From Symbiodinium microadriaticum (Eukaryota > Sar > Dinophyceae > Suessiales > Symbiodiniaceae): 64,000 nt of DNA. How positions within the stretch are numbered: the first letter of the stretch is position 1; each line of letters opens with the position of its first letter. The position numbers and the translations under genes were made by a program. Location: the NCBI GenBank assembly GCA_001939145.1, contig LSRX01000425.1, positions 188,464 through 252,463 on the forward strand, given 5' to 3'. Below are positions 44,341-56,970 of the stretch, piece after piece. The notes under the pieces were generated by a model that ran no database searches, was not told where the DNA came from, and saw only the letters and a list, made by a program, of their open reading frames with translations.

Positions 44341-44784
44341 CTGATCGGCCGGAATCGCAGGCAACTGTGGCAAAACCGCCCGATTGTACATAGTAATTTT
44401 CACCGGTAGCTTTGAATAGTTGTAGAATGTCTCTGTTAAACATGGGCCACCCCCAACTAGCTGGACCAAGCAATCATGCACGCTCTATTATCGAACTGTA
44501 GCCCTCAAGCAGAAGTGGAACTTGTGACAACACTTCCACAGACACTGAAAACTGACTGATAGCGGGAGCAGGATTTGCTTTCGTGTCGTTACATGGGGAA
44601 GTGGGTGGAACTCTGGTTATGGGCGGCATAGAACGTCTTTGCCACGACCAGTTTTGAGCCCAGTCGCGATTGCACTCTAAATGCATCCGGTGACCAGCGG
44701 CTTCGAGCCGTTTGAGCCGTATTAGGGGATTAAGGTTTCAGGTTTGGGGGTTTAGGGAGTCGGGGTCTGGGGTCTCCTATGGGA
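44341..44784. other. No gene seen
   Basis: Short frames only. A G-rich, weakly telomere-like stretch (GGTTTGGGGGTTTAGGG) lies near 44740. Confidence 0.4.
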
Positions 44785-45045
44785 GTCCACTGGGTCGATT
44801 CCGGGCCTTTTTATCGGCGTTCTTTTTTAAACGAAAAAGAACGCATGACTTCGCGGTAAAAGAACGGATGCATTTAGGGCAAACGGAGACCCCAGACCTG
44901 TCAACAAGCCCCAAAACGGACCCCTGTGTACCCCGATAGGGTCTCGAGCTGCCCTACAAGCGTCCGTTCTTTCACCCCAAAAATCATGCGTTCCATTCAG
45001 TCTGAAAGAACGCCGACAAGAAGGCCCGGAATCGACGCAGTGGAC
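44785..45045. repeat. Inverted repeat, 95-bp arms, 70-bp loop
   Basis: Left arm 44785-44880 (GTCCACTGGGTCGATTCCGG to TTTAGGGC) is the reverse complement of 44951-45045 with about 20 mismatches. A nested smaller inverted repeat (GGGGTCTGGGGTCTCC at 44763, its complement at 44885) crosses the left edge. It could be a foldback transposon remnant or a hairpin; no target duplication is obvious. Confidence 0.85.
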
Positions 45046-45184
45046 TCCAAGCATCAGCAGAATCAGCAACCGAACGCAAAGTGTTTTTGGAAAATCCATA
45101 AAATCCATAAATCTGCCGGTTTTGAGAAAAATTCTGCATACGGCGGGCAGTGGCTATTCTGGGCCCCAAATCTGGGCTGGGGGG

Positions 45185-45366
45185 CCAGCCATGGGTTTCG
45201 ATGGGTTTCGATGGGGTTTCGATGGGGTTTCGATGGGGGTTTCGATGGGTTTCGATGTGAGTTTCGATGGGTTTCGATGTCTATATAATAAAAGCAGAAG
45301 ATTCGATGAGATTCGATGGGAGATTCGATGGAGATTCGATGGAGATTCGATGGGATTCGATGGCAG
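45185..45366. repeat. Minisatellite GGTTTCGAT / GGAGATTCGAT
   Basis: About eight units of GATGGGTTTC or variants, a short break (TCTATATAATAAAAGCAG), then units of GATGGAGATTC. Confidence 0.85.
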
Positions 45367-45499
45367 CCTGGGCCTAGCCTGTCCCAAAAACGGCAGCAAG
45401 CACAGCCGGTGCCACCAAACAACAAAACTAAAAATTTGCGCACTTCTGCACAAATTTACCCCAGCGCAAACAGAATATGCAACGCAAAGGCAGGTTCTC

Positions 45500-45900
45500 C
45501 TGCTTTTCCTACAGGCCTGACACGCCCTGCCAAACGGGAACCCGCTGGATGGCAACATCGAACAAGCTGCCGATCCGAAGCAACGCTTCTGGCTAGAAGT
45601 TGCTTAAAGTCCCGACGTTGTATTAGTACTAGTAACTAGTATTGCTGATAATAATCGTATATGAGTCTGCGGTCTGCGTATTGTTACCTGTAGTCTTGGT
45701 ATTGTTGTTCTTTTGATTCTTCATATTGCCTTCCTTCCCGACGTTGTGCTAGTACTAGTATTGCTGATAATAATGGTATATGTCTGCTTATTATTACCCG
45801 TAGTCTTGCTATTATTGTTCTTCTGATTCTTCATATTGCCTTCCTTCCTTCCTTCCTTCCTTCCTTCCTTCCTTCCTTCCTTCCTGCCTTCCTTCGCGCC
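45500..45900. repeat. Flank repeat with CCTT microsatellite, block 3
   Basis: Homologue of 17835-18480: the CCTGACACGCCCTGCCAAAC segment, two 110-bp units and a shorter (CCTT)n at 45840-45885. Confidence 0.85.
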
Positions 45901-45979
45901 ACCCCCTTCCCGGAGAGACGAAATGTAATAAAGGGCCAAGCAAAAAAAACCAAAAAAATAGTGTCCCCGAACCAAGGTC

Positions 45980-46022
45980 CTAGAGCGGCACCACGGTTGT
46001 AGGAAGGATGGAGCTTCGCGTC
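45980..46022 (-). pseudogene. Decayed leader exon L2, block 3
   Basis: L2 with a 7-base deletion after GACGC (43 instead of 50 bases) and a TAG where CTC-AAG should end it; clearly non-functional. Confidence 0.65.
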
Positions 46023-46428
46023 CTGTGCACGTCCCAACGCCCAAAACCCTCCAAAAAGATGACGACGTTTTCAAAAAATGGTGCGAGCCCACGGATCTCA
46101 CTACTCACTACATCACTACGCACCTCAGCTGCCATCGCTCCCATCACTGTAGCCACCACCATTGTTCACTTACTTTGTTCTTCGATGCCTGTTGCTGGCA
46201 GCACCAAGTCATGTGCTTGGCACTCTATGCAGAACGCAGAAATCGCAGGCCCGGCGCACAGCTGTTGCCAAGCAGCGGGACTGTCTGAACTCGTCGGTGC
46301 GTTGCACTCCATGCTAAGACACCGACGGAGCACATAAAACTGGCTCGAGCCATCGAATTAGCATCAGGCTGGTCTGTTCAGCCAAAAAAACGTCAGACTG
46401 CCTCCTCCTTTCTGAACGAGGCTAGAGT

Positions 46429-48166
46429 TCACATGCAGTTGTTACTGGTGGCCTCAGACTCCGTGTGAGACTGGTACTCGCTGCTTTGGGTCTTGCCCTT
46501 CTCGCTCTGTGCCGGTCCGTGGAACATCCCACCCAGCTCGGACCAGTAGTAGCAGGGGCTCAGCAGCGCCCAAAACATCACATAGCCTGCGTGGACCTGG
46601 AAAGGCAGCAGGGCATCCTGGATTGGCTTGTAAAAGCAGAAGCCTGCAATCACGGCCCCGAGGTTTCCACCGGCACCCACAAGCGCGGACACCACTGCGA
46701 GCTGCTTCCGGTTCATAAAAGGCACGATGCCGTAGGAGGTGCCCTCAGCCATCTGCACAAAGAGCGAGAAGCAGACCAAGACTGCCAAGGCCACATACCA
46801 AGGCTGCGAGTTGTCCACGTTTCCGAAGCTGAAGAGGAAGATAGCTTCGAAAAAGAGTGCCAGGAACTGAGCCCAAATCCGGCCGCGGAAGCCGAAGTAC
46901 TTGTAGCAAACATCGCTGCTAATGCCTCCAAGGGATCTTGCAAAAAGGTTCATCAAGCCGAAGGCACCCGCCAGGGCGCTGGCATCACCTGCATCCATCT
47001 GGAAGTATGTCCGAAAATGCGTAGCCAACTGATTGTTCATTGCAAGTTCTGTGCCGAAACACGCGGAGTACTGGAATATCATGACCACGACACGAACGTC
47101 GCGCAGCACCTCGACGTAGTCCCACATCGAAGGCTTCTGCGTCTTTCCGGTCACGGCCGGATCGTAGTTGCGTGCCGTAGGCATATCCCAGCACATGAGC
47201 TTCATGCAGATGGCACAAATCACGAACATGACCGCCGGCACCACCATGGAGACACGCCAAGCGACATTTGGCTCCATCCCGGACGCCACCATAGGGTTGA
47301 AAAGTACCGACATCATAAAAATCTGGGTCACGCCGCCTCCCAAGTTGCCCCAACCGGCCGCAGTGGCGTTGGCCGTGCCGACAACGTTGGGGGCAAACAT
47401 CAGTGAACACCAGAACTGATTGGTCACGAACGTGGCGCCAGCACAGCCTATGAAGAAGCGGATCAAAGTGTAGTTCCATGGAGCCGTAATCGCGGCTGCC
47501 ATTGCCACCCAAAAGGCCCCAAAGGACATTAAGCCACACTGAACGTTCACTGGGCCGAAGCGCTCCAGGAGAGTTCCCAAGGCTACCCTCACGAAGATCG
47601 TCGAAGCAACCGAGGCCACGCCCGCATTCGCTATTACCGACTTACATTGCGTGCCTGGGGTGCACACGCACTTGGCGAGCACCTGGGGCCTGTACTTCTC
47701 CTTCTCCTCAGCGGTGCCGGAGCCGCTCAGCTCTGGGGGGACGTCGTTGCAGTCGATCAGCTCGCCGTCCTCCTTGAGGACCCCATACTGGCAGTAGCTC
47801 AGCCCACTCTTCAGGTTCTTGAACTTCAGGTAGGCTGGTCGCGTTGGGAAGTCCGTGGGAGGGAAGAGCTGGTTCTCGCACGTCTCCATGCTGGTCGCAA
47901 CTTCGAGGCCCAAGGGCGCCAAGGCAAACCAGCCTTGGCTGCTTACACTATGTGTTGATATGATGTCGAAACGAGCTAAACTCAAGAGTGCCAAGATTAC
48001 AGTCGTAGTAAGTTCTTACGAAGCAGCCCAGGAAGGCAAGGAAGAAAGATATTGTACTGGCCCAGAACGCACGCATGTGCGGGTTCTGCTGCACAGTGCC
48101 GCAAACCCTCAATAGCGGCAGCTCCGTGGCCTTCTTGCTGGAATCCACTGCCAGCTTGTACTCCAT
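46429..48166 (-). CDS. NRT2: Nitrate/nitrite transporter, NRT2/NNP family (copy 3)
   Basis: Exons 48166-48028 and 47933-46429 and the same 94-bp GC-AG intron. The protein is essentially identical to the copy at 29832-31569, with both signatures (AAGWGNLGGGVTQ, GAGGNLGAVIAG). It is the copy nearest the RuBisCO array: 2.3 kb upstream is the 3' end of the two-unit RuBisCO gene on the same strand. A decayed SL-like site is at 48226-48246. Its neighbouring leader exons are broken, so NRT2 alone appears to be kept functional in this block. Confidence 0.93.
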
Positions 48167-48246
48167 GGCTCTACGAAGCGGGATGACACCCTCTTTCTTG
48201 GAGGCTATAGCTCGAGCACCAATAACTTGCGCCAGAAAATGCGAGG

Positions 48247-50460
48247 GTTTACGGCAGGCAAGTCGCAAAGTTTCTCGCCTTTGAATTCGAAGAAACCTTG
48301 GCAGCTTGACCTAAATCTGCGCAATATCTGCACGCAAAACTTGATCGAGGCCGCAGGGACAAATGTATTGGAGACATGGGCCTGGTCGGCTGGCTGCGAC
48401 GGCTGCTGAAAAATGCTGCAGCCACGGCACCGCCGGCAGTGAGAGCCTCAGCCCCCTCCCTCAGAGATTCAAGGGCACAGACGGCTTTGAGCTACGATCA
48501 GGATCCAGAACTAGAAAACTGCACAACCTGGGGCCTGGCTCGCTGTCTTTCTCACCGCATTACGATCGCCATTGTGAACTTAACTTTGATTCTGCTGATG
48601 CCCCATTTCGGTGAGGAGAGTGATCAGAGCAAGACGAGTCAGCAGAATGAGAAGTGACAGAGGGGTGAGAAGGGGCGCAGAAGCGTATCAAGCATCGCAA
48701 ACATCGTAGCAATTCCGGCAAGAACACAGCATACAAGGGTGTAGAAACAGAGACGGAGGAGAGACCGAAGTATAAGTGAGACGTTGCAACTTGCCTGCGC
48801 CTCGGACACGGAGGTGCCACGGAGGCTCGGAACTCGGCGCGCTGGCCTCTGCCGAGTGCTGGAACGCTTGAGTTTGGGAGTCCACGCTTGGGGCTTCCCG
48901 TGCTGGTCGTTCTGAGTTTCGGCCTAGGCAACCGACATGCCAAGTTAAAGGGCCACCGGATGGTTTTGTATGGAGACGGGGACTTGGAAGATGCAGCTCT
49001 GAAGCATGATGACTATGTTGGTGACTCTCTGTCTAAACATCTGGTTTGCACAATCCTGCCATCAGCAGTGCTGCCCAACAGAGCCAGGCCACCTGCGTAC
49101 ATGGGAATGTTTCATCCGAGATTCAGTTTACAGTGGCATGAATCCAAATTAAACTTCAACTGCCAGCTGCCTTCATCTGTTAAGTGAGCCTACCTTGAGG
49201 CGCTGCCTGACACTCTGTTTCCCGAGGCTATCTAGGAGAACCCAGTTTTCCTGCTCTGTGTTTAAGTTTTAAATTGGCTTTCGGCACGTTGGTGCCAGCA
49301 GCTTGATAATGTCATTCTGGGGTGTAGCCATTTGGAGTTGGTGGCTTGGCCTTTTTTCTGTGAAGGCTCGCAAGACATGCAAGACTTTGGATTTCGAGCA
49401 CTACGAAATTGAGGCATAAGCTCACGGCAACCAGGGTGGCCACCTCGTGTAAAAAGACTCCCCCATAGACTCCGACGTGCACACACACGCACACACATGC
49501 GCAAGCAAGTACTTACATGCAGTTGCATGAACACAGGAAATGCTACTTTCTATCTTCGCCTGCGGCTGCCCAAGCGAGGGCAAGGCTTGGATGGACGCTG
49601 AGCCATACCAGGAACGCGCTGCGGGACGCGGAGAAGGGGAGAACTATGTATCGACCCAGTGCAGCGGCTGCGGCATGCCGGCACTTCCAGGCGTTGCGGA
49701 CAGGGTATCTACAAGAAGCAAAACTCCGCTCTCAACTCACATCGACTTTGTCCTGCTTGATTCGATTGCCGCTTTCTTGCGAGACACTACTTTCCAGGTG
49801 CTCTTCGAGCCCTGTCCCGTCTGGCATGGAACCCTGGAATTGCCATTACAAAGAGTTAGCGTGGGATAATTGTCTGGCATCTGCAATGTCACAGCAGCGT
49901 GGCGAGAAGATTTTAGTGAATCTCTCTCAACGCTTTCTCCGAAACATCTGCTTTGCTGCAGAGAGAATGCAGATGCCGGGGAGAATTGACGAGGGCGCCA
50001 CCGTCTGCTTGGAAAAAAGCTGTCTCTTCGTGAGTGAAGCACCGTCGCTATGTACCAAAGTCCTCCAAATCTTCTGCGCAACCACGCGCGGCATCAAACG
50101 AAACAGCTGGGAGTCTGCAACTTGCTCCCAATTAAGTAATTAAGTTGTCAAAATTCGAACCACGACTGGTGCTGTAGTTAGTCTTGCCTAAGTTCGATGG
50201 AGGGGGCGCTGCTCATCGAGAGGAGACTTTTATCACAAGGGCCTCCAACTTTGTACAGCCCGCAGAAGCCGAAACCTGCACTGTCATTAAAAGCTACTGG
50301 AGCCAGGCACCCAGATGCTCACCATCGGGCGCCGGATCCAGGGAAGCTGGCCCGACCTTATACCAATCGTGGAATCGTGGAGGGCTTGGGCTTGGTGTTC
50401 ACGTTCCAACTTGAGGACACAGGACCGTGCGAGCAATTTGGGCTATAGTTACAACACCAA
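48247..50460. other. Spacer between RuBisCO and NRT2 with broken leader exons
   Basis: Homologous to 31650-34330 and, in its right half, to the spacer upstream of the RuBisCO genes (56170-56960). It contains an intact-looking E0 (MKAAG after AACAG at about 49172) and a truncated S (about 49058-49086, cut after TAD). It also has a damaged T (about 48790-48840) and an L1 with an insertion (about 48400-48460). No other gene was recognised. Confidence 0.6.
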
Positions 50461-50475
50461 GGTGCATGCATCCAC

Positions 50476-53400
50476 TTAAGCCTTCTTGGCCCAGTCGAAG
50501 CTGGCAGCCTGCACGGAGGACTCGCCGGTGTAGCCGAGCTTCTCCTTCCAGCCCGGGTAGATCTGGTCGGCGTCCTTCTGGAAGGTGAGGAAGGCACCCT
50601 TGATCTCCTCGTGGGTCTTGGCGAACTCGATGACGCCATCGCTCAGGCTGATGTTGCCGTACTGTCCGGACCTCCAGGCCTTCCAGGCCTCCTCACCCTG
50701 GCGGCAGGAGATGGCACCCGGCTTGGGTCCATCCTTGTGGCCGAAGGAGCCACCACCGGCGGTCAGGATCACGTTGGAGTGGCCCAGGTTCTCGAAGAAG
50801 GCCGGCAGGCGCAGGGCGTTCATGCCGCCAGAGATGATGGGGGTGGTCTGCTTCATGCCCTCCCACTCCTGGTGGTAGTAGGGGCCATCGGCCTCGTCGT
50901 CCTGCAGCATGAAAGCGATGTTCTTGTCGGAGGCATCGCCCTCCATCTTGCCGAAGCTCATGGTGCCGGTGTGGATGCCGGATGCACCGATAACTCGGGA
51001 GATCTTCGTGTGCACGAAGGCGGTGTAGCCGCGCTGGGTCTGGGGGCTGGTCACGGATCCGTGTCCGGCTCGGTGGTAGTGCAAGAACTGCTTGGGGAAG
51101 TTGCGGCGGGCGCAGGTCACGGCGGTGCCTCCTGCGACGTATCCATCCACCAAGAAGGCGCAGTTCTCGGACAGAGGTCCGAACTGGGACATGCAGTACT
51201 TGCCGCGGGCGATCATCTCGTTCGGATCATCCGCGGTGATGTTGGCCGAGAACAGCTTGCCAACACCGGTCTCCTTGATGCAGGCCCTCATGGCCTTCAC
51301 GACCTCCGGGATGACCTCGTTCATCTGGCAGAACACCTGGTTGCCCTGCGGCTCATCCTGGGCGGCAAGCAGGCTCTTCAACAACCCGTTTCCTTGCTCC
51401 CTTTACATGGAATTTACCGACAATATACTATGCTAACATCAGGGTTTAATGAAAGCTTTTGCTCCAGCACGGTCTAGCATCGTTCTTGATGAAGTCACCG
51501 CCCTGCCAGAAGGCATAGCAGGCCTCGCCGAAAGGCTTGGGCTGCAGGCCGAGCTTGGGCTTGATGATGGTTCCAACCACGAGACCACCGTTGCTGGTGC
51601 CCTTGCCCAGGATGCGCCACATGTCCTCCACGTTCACGGCGGGCCCATCATACAGGCGCAGGAAGGCCGGGGGAAGGTAGAAGTCGTAGATCTTGCCGTA
51701 CTCGACATCGCCCATACCTGCATCATGTCGCATGTGCCCGTCTCTCAAATCATACCACGCGTGCCTCCGACTCCTGCCTACAACAACATGTTAGCTGGCA
51801 CAACGACTCAGCTCGCGACCCTGGTTGTTGCCGATGGACAGGGTCAGGAAGGAGCACATCATGGCGCGGCCATCGATGATGTTGCGGTCGAAGAGCAGAT
51901 TGGGGTAGGCGATCTTCATCTCCTCGCTATCAGGGTCGATGTAGTACACCAGGGCATCCACGGACTTCGTGAAGTCGTCGGTGGTGCACACGTTCACGTT
52001 GGTGCCCGTGGAGGACTCGGCGGCGAAGTGGGCGGCGGTGGCCAGGTAGTCGTAGCCTGCCTTCGGCTTCATGATGTATGCCACCAACACATGCTTGCCG
52101 TTCCTCGCAGATACATGAACGCACACCTAGCCTACACACACACACACACATCGAACTGCAGGATCTTTTGTGAACAAAGTTCAAGCCTAGCACAGTCGAC
52201 TCCGACTCCGACTTGCAGCTAGGTCGCTTGATCAGGGTGGCCTCGTCCAGGGAGAGGTCCGCATATCGGCTGGACTGGTCCAGGGCCTTGCGCGAGATGC
52301 TGCTCTGCTTCTTGGCAGGGGCCACGCTGGCGCCGACGAAGGCCGCGGCCGACGCCTTCTTTGCCCAGTCGAAGCTGGCCGCCTGCACGGAGGACTCACC
52401 GGTGTAACCGAGCTTCTCCTTCCAGCCCGGGTAGATCTGGTCGGCGTCCTTCTGGAAGGTGAGGAAGGCACCCTTGATCTCCTCGTGGGTCTTGGCGAAC
52501 TCGATGACGCCATCGCTCAGGCTGATGTTGCCGTACTGTCCGGCCTTCCAGGCCTTCCAAGCCTCCTCGCCCTGGCGGCAGGAGATGGCACCAGGCTTGG
52601 GTCCATCCTTGTGGCCGAAGGAGCCACCACCGGCGGTCAGGATCACGTTGGAGTGGCCCAGGTTCTCGAAGAAGGCCGGCAGGCGCAGGGCGTTCATGCC
52701 GCCGGAGATGATGGGGGTGGTCTGCTTCATGCCCTCCCACTCCTGGTGGTAGTAGGGGCCATCGGCCTCATCGTCCTGCAGCATGAAAGCGATGTTCTTG
52801 TCGGAGGCATCGCCCTCCATCTTGCCGAAGCTCATGGTGCCGGTGTGGATGCCGGACGCACCGATAACTCGGGAGATCTTCGTGTGCACGAAGGCGGTGT
52901 AGCCGCGCTGGGTCTGGGGGCTGGTCACGGATCCGTGTCCGGCTCGGTGGTAGTGCAAGAACTGCTTGGGGAAGTTGCGGCGGGCGCAGGTCACGGCGGT
53001 GCCTCCTGCGACGTATCCATCCACCAAGAAGGCGCAGTTCTCGGACAGAGGTCCGAACTGGGACATGCAGTACTTGCCGCGGGCGATCATCTCGTTCGGA
53101 TCATCCGCGGTGATGTTGGCCGAGAACAGCTTGCCAACACCGGTCTCCTTGATGCAGGCCCTCATGGCCTTCACGACCTCCGGGATGACCTCGTTCATCT
53201 GGCAGAACACCTGGTTGCCCTGCGGCTCATCCTGGGCGGCAAGCAGGCTCTTCAACAACCCGTTTCCTTGCTCCCTTTACATGGAATTTACCGACAATAT
53301 ACTATGCTAACATCAGGGTTTAATGAAAGCTTTTGCTCCAGCACGGTCTAGCATCGTTCTTGATGAAGTCACCGCCCTGCCAGAAGGCATAGCAGGCCTC

Positions 53401-55688
53401 GCCGAAAGGCTTGGGCTGCAGGCCGAGCTTGGGCTTGATGATGGTTCCAACCACGAGACCACCGTTGCTGGTGCCCTTGCCCAGGATGCGCCACATGTCC
53501 TCCACGTTCACGGCGGGCCCATCATACAGGCGCAGGAAGGCCGGGGGAAGGTAGAAGTCGTAGATCTTGCCGTACTCGACATCGCCCATACCTGCATCAT
53601 GTCGCATGTGCCCGTCTCTCAAATCATACCACGCGTGCCTCCGACTCCTACCTACAACAACATGTTAGCTGGCACAACGACTCAGCTCGCGACCCTGGTT
53701 GTTGCCGATGGACAGGGTCAGGAAGGAGCACATCATGGCGCGGCCATCGATGATGTTGCGGTCGAAGAGCAGATTGGGGTAGGCGATTTTCATCTCCTCG
53801 CTATCAGGGTCGATGTAGTACACCAGGGCATCCACGGACTTCGTGAAGTCGTCAGTGGTGCACACGTTCACGTTGGTTCCCGTGGAGGACTCGGCGGCGA
53901 AGTGGGCGGCGGTGGCCAGGTAGTCGTAGCCTGCCTTCGGCTTCATGATGTACGCAACAAGCACGTGCTTGCCGTTCCTGGTGACAACATAACAATTGAT
54001 TTGCTAATGAGCGGGCTTCAGCTTGTCCTTTGGCTTCAGCATGTCTGGCTGTGAAATTCGTCAACACAGTGCTACGGCAGACGAACTGATAAGTTCGCAA
54101 GCGAAAGGCTTGGCTCTGCAACGGAATCGGCAGCGCGACTTCTAGATCGCCTTACGCTTATGCACGTGTGTCCACATTACTCCAGGCCCAGGAGCTTGAT
54201 CAGCGTGGCCTCGTCCAGGGAAAGGTCCGCATATCGGCTCGACTGATCCAGCGCCCGGCGCGTCACACGGCTGTCCTGGTCGCAGCCAAGGGTGTTGTGG
54301 GACAGGCAGGAAGGAGTAAAGCCCAGAAAGCTGTTATTGGCGCGGTCCTCCTGTCCTTGCTGTTGGGGCGACTACTTACGGGGCCTTCAGCGCCCACGGG
54401 CTTGGCCTTCAGCCTGGACCCGGACTGCTGGATCTGCAGGGCTGTAGATCTCTGCGAGTTTAAGATGAGGTTCTCTAGGGTTCTCGACGCAGGATTGCGG
54501 CGCAACTTGCCCAAATCTTCGGGGAACCAAGAACGTCCTTGACAGGCACCACGGTTGTAGGAAGGACGGAGCTTCGAGCTTGGCGTCCTGCGAAAGGGCG
54601 GGCATAGATGGCATAGATCCTAAACCTTCTTCAGACTCAGCACGCCATCAAACGTTCAAATTCTGTCCAGTACATCTTTATGACTATTACCATCAGCACC
54701 AGCACTGCCGTCACCAGCAAAAGCGCGACCACTGTCACTACCACCCACGAGTCCTTCCAACAAGAATTTCTGCGAAATCTGAGCGAAATCTTGCGAGCTC
54801 TGTCGGAGCCGTCCCGTCCAAGACCCTTAAAACAAATCAGCAATTTTTGGAAGTCTGCGAGAAGCGCCTGATCGGCTGGCAGCCACAGCTGCTGCAGCCA
54901 CAGCTCCACCGGCAGCGAGAGCCTCGCTTCCCGCTGGGCGGGGCCCCCCCCCTTTTGGCAGAGATTCTAGGGAGGCATCAGGGGAGGCATCAGGGCTACA
55001 GGAGGGTGCATCTGGGTGGTGGAAGGGATTCCCGGGTACTGGCCGGGCCCCAGGGGGGACTGAGCTTTAAAGGGCACCCCAAGCCAAGCCATGTCTGGTC
55101 CAGGCACCGAGAAGGACGAACTGCCGGCGGCTTGAGCCTTGCGCAGGCTGGGCTTTGGGAGCTTGAAAGGCCGAAGGCAACCCCCTTGCCTGCACCTGGG
55201 ATGTGGAGGTGCCGCGGAGGCTGGGCGCACTGGCCTGTCCGATAAGGATGACTGCTTCCGAACTTCCCCTTCTCACATCTTCTGGCTAACTTCTTCGTCT
55301 CACTCTCAGTTTGCCGACAACCATGACCAGAGGGATGAAACTCCCTGAACGGAAACCAAGGGCACCCCGACTCAGAACCACAGCCGAAGCACGAGGCCGT
55401 GGACCATGCACTCAAAACTCTGAATCGCCAGACTGCAAACGAGACGTCCCGAAATTCTCGGGGTTCAGCCAGAAGTGCACGGCAAAGTCACTACGCACAA
55501 GCTCGGAATCAACAAACGGAAACAGGGCAAGACTGAGATTGGGTAGTAGGATGAGATATGTACCTTCTTTGACCGGGCCTTGATGCTCAAGGGAACTCTA
55601 CATTCCCACCATCCTCAAACCAAGTCTGCAGCCTCTCGGGGTGCAGCGACGAAGGCATCGGCAGCGCTGCCCACCAGAGCCAGGCCGC
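50476..55688 (-). CDS. rbcL: Form II RuBisCO, two-unit polyprotein gene
   Basis: Single-subunit form II RuBisCO (CO2 fixation, plastid stroma), nuclear-encoded as known in dinoflagellates. Exons: S 55688-55633 (signal core, FVAAP), T 55234-55190, L1 54922-54868, L2 54587-54538, M1 54275-54196, M2 53977-53694, M3 53591-53356, M4 with linker and second M1 53231-52228, M2' 52103-51820, M3' 51717-51482, M4' 51357-50476 (stop). The first coding exon (probably MKAAG-like) was not found. Spliced, the frame is unbroken. Each unit has [25 protein letters not shown] (carbamylated Lys; the D/E follow an intron), [16 protein letters not shown] and FGKMEG. Units are joined by a 15-residue linker, [15 protein letters not shown]. 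Donors: 5 GC, 3 GA, 2 GT; all acceptors AG. An (AC)n tract lies in the intron at 52130-52150. Confidence 0.93.
52308..52352 (-). other. Polyprotein linker between RuBisCO units
   Basis: A 45-base segment continuous with exon M4 of the first unit and M1 of the second replaces the stop codon found in the one-unit genes. It reads [15 protein letters not shown]. It is rich in small residues, contains an FVGASVAP reminiscent of the leader FVAAP, and is presumably where the units are cut apart in the plastid. Confidence 0.85.
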
Positions 55689-56970
55689 CTGCAACGAAAA
55701 TGGTCTGTCTGTCTAGTTGCAGGGCGGTTGTTTACAGGAGTTTTACACGGCTTTGATTATCCGACATTCAAGAGGGCAGTGCTTCCAGGACACTCGCTCT
55801 TCGCACAGCTTTACAGTAACTTAAATCTAGCCTTGGTCGGCTTGCCCCGCCTTGCGACGTGCATCTCCTTCACGCTCAAATACAACCAGAACACATCCCA
55901 AAATCTCGCATTCAGCAATCAAAAAGAACCCCCTGCAGCCCCAGGTCAATCGCTAAGCAAACCCACTACATGGAGTTCTGGTATCCGTCTTGGCTTTTGG
56001 CACTTGCTGGTGCTGATGTGTTGGCAGTTACTGTCATAGAGTCATATTGCTTTTCGTGGTATCATGGTTTTCAGGCCTCTCGAGGACTCTTTTCGTTGCC
56101 AGGTTTCCGGTGCGAGAAACGAACTATACGGACATGCACGCATGCACACGGATGTACACACACACACACACACAGAGACAGAGACAAACAGACGGATTGC
56201 TCCACGGTGCCTGCAGCTGCCCCAGCAAGGGCAATGTTGGATGGACGCTTGGCCATCTCAAGAACGCGCTGCGGGACGCGGAAAAGGGGAGAAATATGTA
56301 TCGACTGTATCGACCCAGTGCAGCGGCTGCGGGATGCAAGTGCCTTCACAGAACTTATCTCCAAGTTTCGCAACCGAACACTCGGCCACTCGGCTTTCTT
56401 CGCTTTTATCCTGCGCCGTTGCAGCTTTGTCGCGAGGCCTGAATTTCCGAATTTTCCAGGTGCTCTTCGAGCCCTGTACCGTCTGCCGGGAAACCTGGAA
56501 TCTCAATTAAAAGACTTAGTTTGGGATAACTGTCTGGCACCTGCACTGCAGCATCTTTGGGTGTATGGCAGCACTTTCTCACATATCTTTTGAAAGAGAC
56601 AGGCAGATGCCAGGGAGAACTGACGGGAGCGCTACCGTCTGCTTCGAGAAAAATCCTCTTCATGAGCGAGAACAACATCGCATATGTACCAGAGTCCCAC
56701 AGACCTTTATGACAACACCGCTCGTCCAGAGGAGACTGAGGCGACTGACCTCAAAACTTTGCACAGCCTGCAGAAGCCAAAACCTGCACGTCAATCCTTG
56801 CATTAAAAGCTGCTGGAGCCATGCACCCAAATGCTCGCCATCGGGCACCGGATCCAGGAAGCTGACCGAACCTCACGGAAGAGGGGGGGAAAAAGGCCCT
56901 GAGAGCAAAAAGTGCTGTCTTCCAACTTGAGTGCAAAGGACCGGACAACACCAAGGAGCGTACATCCACT
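55689..56970. other. Intergenic region of the RuBisCO array
   Basis: Lies between the stop of the one-unit gene (56971) and leader exon S of the two-unit gene. It should hold the first leader exon, trans-splice acceptor and promoter of the latter, but I could not place them. (CA)n at 56156-56175. Parts match 34000-34330 and 49510-50460. Long plus-strand frames here have no recognisable content. Confidence 0.5.

Noticed and set aside
44793..44806. GGTCGATTCCGGG resembling a tRNA B box in the inverted repeat
   Set aside because: One base short of the consensus, no A box at the right distance and no cloverleaf.
45185..45366. CRISPR-like regular array
   Set aside because: Units are contiguous, degenerate and without unique spacers, and the genome is eukaryotic.
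54967..55230. Pro-rich 87-codon minus ORF (also 59594-59857) as an extra gene
   Set aside because: It runs through leader exon T in a different frame and through the neighbouring intron; the T frame is the one conserved in diverged blocks.
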